Source: Dactylorhiza incarnata (lineage: Eukaryota; Streptophyta; Magnoliopsida; Asparagales; Orchidaceae). From it: 64,000 bases of DNA. Below are positions 53,401 to 64,000 of the stretch, in pieces. A model generated the notes under the pieces. That model worked only from the letters and a program-made list of their open reading frames with translations. It did not search any database and had not been told where the DNA came from. Every line of letters starts with the position of its first letter. Position 1 is the stretch's first letter. The stretch spans positions 248,001 through 312,000 of the forward strand of contig JAWHQI010000527.1 of NCBI GenBank assembly GCA_033032865.1, given 5' to 3'. The translations under genes and the position numbers were made by a program.

Positions 53401-56400
53401 TGTATTGTCATTCCTAGTGTTTATCTGACCCTGAAAAGCCAAATGTTGTGTTTACTTCTTTTCATGTGTGGCCGGCCTGCGAGCCGATGTTCGTATCCCA
53501 CGTGTTGGTGTAAACATATGTAATAAAGAACTCTTGGTGTATTGTCATTCCTAGTGTTTATCTGACCCTTAAAAGCCAAATGTTGTGTTTACTTCTTTTC
53601 ATGTGTGGCCGGCCTGCGAGCCGATGTTCGTATCCCACGTGTTGGTGTAAACATATGTAATAAAGAACTCTTGTTGTATTGTCATTCCTAGTGTTTATCT
53701 GACCCTTAAAAGCCAAATGTTGTGTTTACTTCTTTTCATGTGTGGCCGGCCTGCCAGCCGATGTTCGTATCCCACGTGTTGGTGTAAACATATGTAATAA
53801 TGAACTCTTGTTGTATTGTCATTCCTACTGTTTATCTTACCCTTAAAAGCCAAATATTGTGTTTACTTCATTTCATGTGTGGCCGGCCTGCGAGCCGATG
53901 TTCGTATCCCACGTGTTGGTGTAAACATATGTAATAAAGAACTCTTGTTGTATTGTCATTCCTAGTGTTTATCTGACCCTGAAAAGCCAAATGTTGTGTT
54001 TACTTCTTTTCATGTGTGGCCGGCCTGCGAGCCGATGTTCGTATCCCACGTGTTGGTGTAAACATATGTAATAAAGAACTCTTGGTGTATTGTCATTCCT
54101 AGTGTTTATCTGACCCTTAAAGGCCAGATGTTGTGTTTACTTCTTCTCATGTGTGGCCGGCCTGCGAGCCGATGTTCGTATCCCACGTGTTGGTGTAAAC
54201 ATATGTAATAAAGAACTCTTGTTGTATTGTCATTCCTAGTTTTTATCTGACCCTTAAAAGCCAAATGTTGTGTTTACTTCTTTTCATGTGTGGCCGGCCT
54301 GCGAGCCGATGTTCGTAACCCACATGTTGGTGTAAACACATGTAATAAAGAACTCTTGGTGTATTGTCATTCCTAGTGTTTATCTGACCCTTAAAAGCCA
54401 AATGTTGTGTTTACTTTTTTTCATGTGTGGCCGGCCTGCGAGCCGATGTTCGTATCCCACGTGTTGGTGTAAACATATGTAATAAAGAAACTCTTGTTGT
54501 ATTGTCATTCCTAGTGTTTATCTGACCCTGAAAAGCCAAATGTAGTGTTTACTTCATTTCATGTGTGGCCGGCCTGCGAGCCGATGTTCGTATCCCACGT
54601 GTTGGTGTAAACATATGTAATAAAGAACTCTTGTTGTATTGTCATTCCTAGTGTTTATCTGACCCTGAAAAGCCAAATGTTGTGTTTACTTCTTTTCATG
54701 TGTGGCCGGCCTGCGAGCCGATGTTCGTATCCCACGTGTTGGTGTAAACATATGTAATAAAGAACTCTTGGTGTATTGTCATTCCTAGTGTTTATCTGAC
54801 CCTTAAAGGCCAGATGTTGTGTTTACTTCTTCTCATGTGTGGCCGGCCTGCGAGCCGATGTTCGTATCCCACGTGTTGGTGTAAACATATGTAATAAAGA
54901 ACTCTTGTTGTATTGTCATTCCTAGTTTTTATCTGACCCTTAAAAGCCAAATGTTGTGTTTACTTCTTTTCATGTGTGGCCGGCCTGCGAGCCGATGTTC
55001 GTAACCCACATGTTGGTGTAAACACATGTAATAAAGAACTCTTGGTGTATTGTCATTCCTAGTGTTTATCTGACCCTTAAAAGCCAAATGTTGTGTTTAC
55101 TTTTTTTCATGTGTGGCCGGCCTGCGAGCCGATGTTCGTATCCCACGTGTTGGTGTAAACATATGTAATAAAGAAACTCTTGTTGTATTGTCATTCCTAG
55201 TGTTTATCTGACCCTGAAAAGCCAAATGTAGTGTTTACTTCTTTTCATGTGTGGCCGGCCTGCGAGCCGATGTTCGTATCCCACGTGTTGGTGTAAACAT
55301 ATGTAATAATGAACTCTTGTTGTATTGTCATTCCTAGTGTTTATCTTACCCTTAAAAGCCAAATATTGTGTTTACTTCATTTCATGTGTGGCCGGCCTGC
55401 GAGCCGATGTTCGTATCCCACGTGTTGGTGTAAACATATGTAATAAAGAACTCTTGTTATATTGTCATTCCTAGTGTTTATCTGACCCTGAAAAGCCAAA
55501 TGTTGTGTTTACTTCTTTTCATGTGTGGCCGGCCTGCGAGCCGATGTTCGTATCCCACGTGTTGGTGTAAACATATGTAATAAAGAACTCTTGGTGTATT
55601 GTCATTCCTAGTGTTTATCTGACCCTTAAAAGCCAAATGTTTTGTTTACTTCTTTTCATGTGTGACCGGCCTGCGTGCCGATGTTTGTAACCCATGTGTT
55701 GGTGTAAACATATGTAATAAAGAACTCTTGTTGTATTGTCATTCCTAGTGTTTATCTGACCCTTAAAAGCCAAATGTTGTGTTTACTTCTTTTCATGTGT
55801 GGCCGGCCTGCGAGCCGATGTTCGTAACACACGTGTTGGTGTAAACATATGTAATAAAGAACTCTTGTTGTATTGTCATTCCTAGTGTTTATCTGACCCT
55901 TAAAAGCCAAATGTTGTGTTTACTTCTTCTCATGTGTGGCCTGCGAGCCGATGTTCGTAACCCACGTGTTGGTGTAAACATATGTAATAAAGAACTCTTG
56001 TTGTATTGTCATTCCTAGTGTTTATCTGACCCTTAAAAGCCAAATGTTGTGTTTACTTCTTTTCATGTGTGGCCGGCCTGCGAGCCGATGTTCGTATCCC
56101 ACGTGTTGGTGTAAACATATGTAATAATGAACTCTTGTTGTATTGTCATTCCTAGTGTTTATCTTACCCTTAAAAGCCAAATATTGTGTTTACTTCATTT
56201 CATGTGTGGCCGGCCTGCGAGCCGATGTTCGTATCCCACGTGTTGGTGTAAACATATGTAATAAAGAACTCTTGTTGTATTGTCATTCCTAGTGTTTATC
56301 TGACCCTGAAAAGCCAAATGTTGTGTTTACTTCTTTTCATGTGTGGCCGGCCTGCGAGCCGATGTTCGTATCCCACGTGTTGGTGTAAACATATGTAATA

Positions 56401-57300
56401 AAGAACTCTTGGTGTATTGTCATTCCTAGTGTTTATCTGACCCTTAAAAGCCAAATGTTGTGTTTACTTCTTTTCATGTGTGGCCGGCCTGCGTGCCGAT
56501 GTTTGTAACCCACGTGTTGGTGTAAACATATGTAATAAAGAACTCTTGTTGTATTGTCATTCCTAGTGTTTATCTGACCCTTAAAAGCCAAATGTTGTGT
56601 TTACTTCTTTTCATGTGTGGCCGGCCTGCGAGCCGATGTTCGTAACACTCGTGTTGGTGTAAACATATGTAATAAAGAACTCTTGTTGTATTGTCATTCC
56701 TAGTGTTTATCTGACCCTTAAAAGCCAAATGTTGTGTTTACTTCTTCTCATGTGTGGCCGGCCTGCGAGCCGATGTTCGTATCCCACGTGTTGGTGTAAA
56801 CATATGTAATAAAGAACTCTTGTTGTATTGTCATTCCTAGTGTTTATCTGACCCTTAAAAGCCAAATGTTGTGTTTACTTTTTTTCATGTGTGGCCGGCC
56901 TGCGAGCCGATGTTCGTAACCCACATGTTGGTGTAAACACATGTAATAAAGAACTCTTGGTGTATTGTCATTCCTAGTGTTTATCTGACCCTTAAAAGCC
57001 AAATGTTGTGTTTACTTCTTTTCATGTGTGGCCGGCCTGCGAGCCGATGTTCGTATCCCACGTGTTGGTGTAAACATATGTAATAAAGAACTCTTGTTGT
57101 ATTGTCATTCCTAGTGTTTATCTGACCCTTAAAAGCCAAATGTTTTGTTTACTTCTTTTCATGTGTGACTGACCTGCGAGCCGATGTTCGCATCCCACGT
57201 GTTGCTGTAAACATATGTATTAATGAACTCTTGTTGTATTGTCATTCCTAGTGTTTATCTTACCCTTAAAAGCCAAATGTTGTGTTTACTTCATTTCATG
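50466..57300 (+). repeat. Large block duplications inside the satellite (24- and 29-monomer offsets)
   Basis: Rare variants recur at fixed distances. 'ctgccagccg' at 50466 and 53751 and 'aggccagatg' at 50836 and 54121 are 3285 apart (24 monomers less 3 bases). 'aggccagatg' at 50836 and 54807, 'tgcgtgccga' at 51701 and 55672, the 4-base deletion at 51961 and 55932, and 'tgtgtgactg' at 53191 and 57162 are all exactly 3971 apart (29 monomers less 2 bases). Confidence 0.85.
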
Positions 57301-60300
57301 TGTGGCCGGCCTGCGAGCCGATGTTCGTATCCCACGTGTTGGTGTAAACATATGTAATAAAGAACTCTTGTTGTATTGTCATTCCTAGTGTTTATCTGAC
57401 CCTTAAAAGCCAAATGTTGTGTTTACTTCTTCTCATGTGTGGCCGGCCTGCGAGCCGATGTTCGTATCCCACGTGTTGGTGTAAACATATGTAATAAAGA
57501 ACTCTTGTTGTATTGTCATTCCTAGTGTTTATCTGACCCTTAAAAGCCAAATGTTGTGTTTACTTCTTCTCATGTGTGGCCGGCCTGCGAGCCGATGTTC
57601 GTATCCCACGTGTTGGTGTAAACATATGTAATAAAGAACTCTTGTTGTATTGTCATTCCTAGTGTTTATCTGACCCTTAAAAGCCAAATGTTGTGTTTAC
57701 TTCTTTTCATGTGTGACTGACCTGCGAGCCCATGTTCGTATCCCACGTGTTGCTGTAAACATATGTAATAATGAACTCTTGTTGTATTGTCATTCCTAGT
57801 GTTTATCTTACCCTTAAAAGCCAAATGTTGTGTTTACTTCATTTCATGTGTGGCCGGCCTGCGAGCCGATGTTCGTATCCCACGTGTTGGTGTAAACATA
57901 TGTAATAAAGAACTCTTGTTGTATTGTCATTCCTAGTGTTTATCTGACCCTTAAAAGCCAAATGTTGTGTTTACTTCTTCTCATGTGTGGCCGGCCTGCG
58001 AGCCGATGTTCGTATCCCACGTGTTGGTGTAAACATATGTAATAATGAACTCTTGTTGTATTGTCATTACTAGTGTTTATCTTACCCTTAAAAGCCAAAT
58101 GTTGTGTTTACTTCATTTCATGTGTGGCCGGCCTGCGAGCCGATGTTCGTATCACACGTGTTGGTGTAAACATATGTAATAAAGAAACTCTTGTTGTATT
58201 GTCATTCCTAGTGTTTATCTGACCCTGAAAAGCCAAATGTAGTGTTTACTTCTTTTCATGTGTGGCCGGCCTGCGAGCCGATGTTCGTATCCCACGTGTT
58301 GGTGTAAACATATGTAATAAAGAACTCTTGTTGTATTGTCATTCCTAGTGTTTATCTGACCCTTAAAAGCCAAATGTTGTGTTTACTTCTTTTCATGTGT
58401 GGCCGGCCTGCGAGCCGATGTTCGTAACCCACGTGTTGGTGTAAACATATGTAATAAAGAACTCTTGTTGTATTGTCATTCCTAGTGTTTATCTGACCCT
58501 TAAAAGCCAAATGTTGTGTTTACTTCTTTTCATGTGTGGCCGGCCTGCGAGCCGATGTTCGTATCCCACGTGTTGGTGTAAACATATGTAATAATGAACT
58601 CTTGTTGTATTGTCATTCCTAGTGTTTATCTTACCCTTAAAAGCCAAATATTGTGTTTACTTCATTTCATGTGTGGCCGGCCTGCGAGCCGATGTTCGTA
58701 TCCCACGTGTTGGTGTAAACATATGTAATAAAGAACTCTTGTTGTATTGTCATTCCTAGTGTTTATCTGACCCTGAAAAGCCAAATGTTGTGTTTACTTC
58801 TTTTCATGTGTGGCCGGCCTGCGAGCCGATGTTCGTATCCCACGTGTTGGTGTAAACATATGTAATAAAGAACTCTTGGTGTATTGTCATTCCTAGTGTT
58901 TATCTGACCCTTAAAAGCCAAATGTTGTGTTTACTTCTTTTCATGTGTGGCCGGCCTGCGTGCCGATGTTTGTAACCCACGTGTTGGTGTAAACATATGT
59001 AATAAAGAACTCTTGTTGTATTGTCATTCCTAGTGTTTATCTGACCCTTAAAAGCCAAATGTTGTGTTTACTTCTTTTCATGTGTGGCCGGCCTGCGAGC
59101 CGATGTTCGTAACACTCGTGTTGGTGTAAACATATGTAATAAAGAACTCTTGTTGTATTGTCATTCCTAGTGTTTATCTGACCCTTAAAAGCCAAATGTT
59201 GTGTTTACTTCTTCTCATGTGTGGCCGGCCTGCGAGCCGATGTTCGTATCCCACGTGTTGGTGTAAACATATGTAATAAAGAACTCTTGTTGTATTGTCA
59301 TTCCTAGTGTTTATCTGACCCTTAAAAGCCAAATGTTGTGTTTACTTTTTTTCATGTGTGGCCGGCCTGCGAGCCGATGTTCGTAACCCACATGTTGGTG
59401 TAAACACATGTAATAAAGAACTCTTGGTGTATTGTCATTCCTAGTGTTTATCTGACCCTTAAAAGCCAAATGTTGTGTTTACTTCTTTTCATGTGTGGCC
59501 GGCCTGCGAGCCGATGTTCGTATCCCACGTGTTGGTGTAAACATATGTAATAAAGAACTCTTGTTGTATTGTCATTCCTAGTGTTTATCTGACCCTTAAA
59601 AGCCAAATGTTTTGTTTACTTCTTTTCATGTGTGACTGACCTGCGAGCCGATGTTCGCATCCCACGTGTTGCTGTAAACATATGTATTAATGAACTCTTG
59701 TTGTATTGTCATTCCTAGTGTTTATCTTACCCTTAAAAGCCAAATGTTGTGTTTACTTCATTTCATGTGTGGCCGGCCTGCGAGCCGATGTTCGTATCCC
59801 ACGTGTTGGTGTAAACATATGTAATAAAGAACTCTTGTTGTATTGTCATTCCTAGTGTTTATCTGACCCTTAAAAGCCAAATGTTGTGTTTACTTCTTCT
59901 CATGTGTGGCCGGCCTGCGAGCCGATGTTCGTATCCCACGTGTTGGTGTAAACATATGTAATAAAGAACTCTTGTTGTATTGTCATTCCTAGTGTTTATC
60001 TGACCCTTAAAAGCCAAATGTTGTGTTTACTTCTTCTCATGTGTGGCCGGCCTGCGAGCCGATGTTCGTATCCCACGTGTTGGTGTAAACATATGTAATA
60101 AAGAACTCTTGTTGTATTGTCATTCCTAGTGTTTATCTGACCCTTAAAAGCCAAATGTTGTGTTTACTTCTTTTCATGTGTGACTGACCTGCGAGCCCAT
60201 GTTCGTATCCCACGTGTTGCTGTAAACATATGTAATAATGAACTCTTGTTGTATTGTCATTCCTAGTGTTTATCTTACCCTTAAAAGCCAAATGTTGTGT

Positions 60301-63300
60301 TTACTTCATTTCATGTGTGGCCGGCCTGCGAGCCGATGTTCGTATCCCACGTGTTGGTGTAAACATATGTAATAAAGAACTCTTGTTGTATTGTCATTCC
60401 TAGTGTTTATCTGACCCTTAAAAGCCAAATGTTGTGTTTACTTCTTCTCATGTGTGGCCGGCCTGCGAGCCGATGTTCGTATCCCACGTGTTGGTGTAAA
60501 CATATGTAATAATGAACTCTTGTTGTATTGTCATTACTAGTGTTTATCTTACCCTTAAAAGCCAAATGTTGTGTTTACTTCATTTCATGTGTGGCCGGCC
60601 TGCGAGCCGATGTTCGTATCACACGTGTTGGTGTAAACATATGTAATAAAGAAACTCTTGTTGTATTGTCATTCCTAGTGTTTATCTGACCCTGAAAAGC
60701 CAAATGTAGTGTTTACTTCTTTTCATGTGTGGCCGGCCTGCGAGCCGATGTTCGTATCCCACGTGTTGGTGTAAACATATGTAATAAAGAACTCTTGTTG
60801 TATTGTCATTCCTAGTGTTTATCTGACCCTTAAAAGCCAAATGTTGTGTTTACTTCTTTTCATGTGTGGCCGGCCTGCGAGCCGATGTTCGTATCCCACG
60901 TGTTGGTGTAAACATATGTAATAATGAACTCTTGTTGTATTGTCATTCCTAGTGTTTATCTTACCCTTAAAAGCCAAATATTGTGTTTACTTCATTTCAT
61001 GTGTGGCCGGCCTGCGAGCCGATGTTCGTATCCCACGTGTTGGTGTAAACATATGTAATAAAGAACTCTTGTTGTATTGTCATTCCTAGTGTTTATCTGA
61101 CCCTGAAAAGCCAAATGTTGTGTTTACTTCTTTTCATGTGTGGCCGGCCTGCGAGCCGATGTTCGTATCCCACGTGTTGGTGTAAACATATGTAATAAAG
61201 AACTCTTGGTGTATTGTCATTCCTAGTGTTTATCTGACCCTTAAAAGCCAAATGTTGTGTTTACTTCTTTTCATGTGTGGCCGGCCTGCGTGCCGATGTT
61301 TGTAACCCACGTGTTGGTGTAAACATATGTAATAAAAACTCTTGTTGTATTGTCATTCCTAGTGTTTATCTGACCCTTAAAAGCCAAATGTTGTGTTTAC
61401 TTCTTCTCATGTGTGGCCGGCCTGCGAGCCGATGTTCGTAACACACGTGTTGGTGTAAACATATGTAATAAAGAACTCTTGTTGTATTGTCATTCCTAGT
61501 GTTTATCTGACCCTTAAAAGCCAAATGTTGTGTTTACTTCTTCTCATGTGTGGCCGGCCTGCGAGCCGATGTTCGTATCCCACGTGTTGGTGTAAACATA
61601 TGTAATAAAGAACTCTTGTTGTATTGTCATTCCTAGTGTTTATCTGACCCTTAAAAGCCAAATGTTGTGTTTACTTTTTTTCATGTGTGGCCGGCCTTCG
61701 AGCCGATGTTCGTAACCCACATGTTGGTGTAAACACATGTAATAAAGAACTCTTGGTGTATTGTCATTCCTAGTGTTTATCTGACCCTTAAAAGCCAAAT
61801 GTTGTGTTTACTTCTTTTCATGTGTGGCCGGCCTGCGAGCCGATGTTCGTATCCCACGTGTTGGTGTAAACATATGTAATAAAGAACTCTTGTTGTATTG
61901 TCATTCCTAGTGTTTATCTGACCCTTAAAAGCCAAATGTTTTGTTTACTTCTTTTCATGTGTGACTGACCTGCGAGCCGATGTTCGTATCCCACGTGTTG
62001 CTGTAAACATAATTATTAATGAACTCTTGTTGTATTGTCATTCCTAGTGTTTATCTTACCCTTAAAAGCCAAATGTTGTGTTTACTTCATTTCATGTGTG
62101 GCCGGCCTGCGAGCCGATGTTCGTATCCCACGTGTTGGTGTAAACATATGTAATAAAGAACTCTTGTTGTATTGTCATTCCTAGTGTTTATCTGACCCTT
62201 AAAAGCCAAATGTTGTGTTTACTTCTTCTCCTGTGTGGCCGGCCTGCGAGCCGATGTTCGTATCCCACGTGTTGGTGTAAACATATGTAATAAAGAACTC
62301 TTGTTGTATTGTCATTCCTAGTGTTTATCTGACCCTTAAAAGCCAAATGTTGTGTTTACTTCTTCTCATGTGTGGCCGGCCTGCGAGCCGATGTTCGTAT
62401 CCCACGTGTTGGTGTAAACATATGTAATAAAGAACTCTTGTTGTATTGTCATTCCTAGTGTTTATCTGACCCTTAAAAGCCAAATGTTGTGTTTACTTCT
62501 TTTCATGTGTGACTGACCTGCGAGCCGATGTTCGTATCCCACGTGTTGCTGTAAACATATGTAATAAAGAACTCTTGTTGTATTGTCATTCCTAGTGTTT
62601 ATCTGACCCTTAAAAGCCAAATGTTGTGTTTACTTCATTTCATGTGTGGCCGGCCTGCGAGCCGATGTTCGTATCCCACGTGTTGGTGTAAACATATGTA
62701 ATAAAGAACTCTTGTTGTATTGTCATTCCTAGTGTTTATCTGACCCTTAATAGCCAAATGTTGTGTTTACTTCTTCTCATGTGTGGCCGGCCTGCGAGCC
62801 GATGTTCGTATCCCACGTGTTGGTGTAAACATATGTAATAATGAACTCTTGTTGTATTGTCATTACTAGTGTTTATCTTACCCTTAAAAGCCAAATGTTG
62901 TGTTTACTTCATTTCATGTGTGGCCGGCCTGCGAGCCGATGTTCGTATCACACGTGTTGGTGTAAACATATGTAATAAAGAAACTCTTGTTGTATTGTCA
63001 TTCCTAGTGTTTATCTGACCCTGAAAAGCCAAATGTAGTGTTTACTTCTTTTCATGTGTGGCCGGCCTGCGAGCCGATGTTCGTATCCCACGTGTTGGTG
63101 TAAACATATGTATTAATGAACTCTTGTTATATTGTCATTCCTAGTGTTTATCTGACCCTGAAAAGCCAAATGTTGTGTTTACTTCTTTTCATGTGTGGCC
63201 GGCCTGCGAGCCGATGTTCGTATCTCACGTGTTGGTGTAAACATATGTAATAAAGAACTCTTGGTGTATTGTCATTCCTCGTGTTTATCTGACCCTTAAA

Positions 63301-63400
63301 AGCCAAATGTTGTGTTTACTTCTTTTCATGTGTGGCCGGCCTGCGTGCCGATGTTTGTAACCCACGTGTTGGTGTAAACATATGTAATAAAGAACTCTTG
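57162..63400 (+). repeat. Block duplications with 18-, 17- and 15-monomer offsets
   Basis: 'tgtgtgactg' at 57162, 59629 and 61958 and 'tgcgtgccga' at 56490, 58957, 61287 and 63342 give offsets of 2467 (both markers), then 2329 or 2330, then 2055. A block of about 18 monomers was copied, and later copies lost one to three monomers. Confidence 0.8.
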
Positions 63401-64000
63401 TTGTATTGTCATTCCTAGTGTTTATCTGACCCTTAAAAGCCAAATGTTGTGTTTACTTCTTTTCATGTGTGGCCGGCCTGCGAGCCGATGTTCGTAACAC
63501 ACGTGTTGGTGTAAACATATGTAATAAAGAACTCTTGTTGTATTGTCATTCCTAGTGTTTATCTGACCCTTAAAAGCCAAATGTTGTGTTTACTTCTTCT
63601 CATGTGTGGCCTGCGAGCCGATGTTCGTAACCCACGTGTTGGTGTAAACATATGTAATAAAGAACTCTTGTTGTATTGTCATTCCTAGTGTTTATCTGAC
63701 CCTTAAAAGCCAAATGTTGTGTTTACTTCTTTTCATGTGTGGCCGGCCTGCGAGCCGATGTTCGTATCCCACGTGTTGGTGTAAACATATGTAATAATGA
63801 ACTCTTGTTGTATTGTCATTCCTAGTGTTTATCTTACCCTTAAAAGCCAAATATTGTGTTTACTTCATTTCATGTGTGGCCGGCCTGCGAGCCGATGTTC
63901 GTATCCCACGTGTTGGTGTAAACATATGTAATAAAGAACTCTTGTTGTATTGTCATTCCTAGTGTTTATCTGACCCTGAAAAGCCAAATGTTGTGTTTAC

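Larger units (their letters stand above)
42094..64000 (+). repeat. 137-bp satellite array, about 160 monomers
   Basis: From 'tggccggcctgcgagccgat' at 42094 the same 137-bp unit repeats without interruption to the window edge (starts at 42094, 42231, 42369, 42506, 42643 and so on). Typical words in each monomer are GGCCGGCC, CCCACGTGTTGGTGTAAACA, CATATG, 'attcctagtgtttatctgac' and 'tgttgtgtttacttc'. Monomers mostly differ by a few substitutions. Some have one extra A ('agaaactc') and three lack four bases ('gtggcctgcg' at about 51966, 55937 and 63607). Occasional short open frames (such as 47943-48239 on the - strand) are incidental. Size, purity and length fit a plant satellite DNA; whether it is centromeric cannot be told from sequence alone. 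Confidence 0.97.

Noticed and set aside
42094..64000. CRISPR-like array
   Set aside because: The whole 137-bp unit repeats, with no unique spacers between short repeats, and the surroundings are a plant genome.
42094..64000. CENP-B-box-like motif in the satellite ('ttcgtatcccacgtg')
   Set aside because: Only the TTCG part fits; the downstream CGGG part is missing.

Overview
The window is plant nuclear DNA, almost certainly an angiosperm and probably pericentromeric or other heterochromatic sequence. The basis is a Tat-lineage Ty3/gypsy element with a second (archaeal-type) RNase H, Ty1/copia and chromovirus gypsy remnants, 5S-rRNA-derived Cassandra-like LTR copies, a hAT-like miniature element, and a 22-kb tandem satellite. 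No intact single-copy gene was found. The only host-gene match is one exon of an ERGIC3/ERV46-like protein whose start codon is lost. The species cannot be named from the sequence.

Layout. 1-6350: 3' half of a Tat-lineage gypsy element (+ strand): pol with one internal stop, a 3' untranslated region full of tandem repeats, and a 1.6-kb 3' LTR. 7224-8166: broken copia pol end (- strand). 8273-18133: a degraded Tekay/Del-type chromovirus (- strand) with gag, protease, RT, RNase H, an integrase deletion, a putative 143-bp intron, a PBS and a 4.36-kb 5' LTR. It is interrupted by a 440-bp hAT-like element (9351-9790) and by a cluster of five 5S/Cassandra-type LTR copies (11964-13241). Each insertion has its own target-site duplication. 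18156 to about 23285: a second, diverged and truncated LTR of the same family, carrying several different minisatellites. 23286-30150: mostly non-coding DNA with a tandem duplication, long perfect inverted repeats, the ERGIC3-like exon and AT-rich sequence. 30157-32263: PBS, gag, protease and the start of RT of another gypsy element (+ strand), cut off by a minisatellite. 32486-36000: AT-rich DNA and a probable promoter or LTR fragment (- strand). 36000-42093: composite units built around a 15-bp minisatellite, interrupted by a 977-bp solo LTR. 42094-64000: an uninterrupted 137-bp satellite array of about 160 monomers that runs off the right edge and shows block-wise (higher-order) duplications.

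There is no cooperating gene set. The window records nested insertion, decay and tandem amplification. Its most striking theme is that tandem repeats appear at nearly every scale: in a Tat 3' UTR, in LTRs, at a palindrome arm, in the 15-bp composite units and in the large satellite. The least usual items are the 137-bp satellite with 10-, 17-, 18-, 24- and 29-monomer block duplications, the inverted Cassandra cluster sharing one target-site duplication, the intron-like segment in a chromovirus, and the 15-bp composite repeat. All product calls rest on motif recognition by eye; no database search was run.
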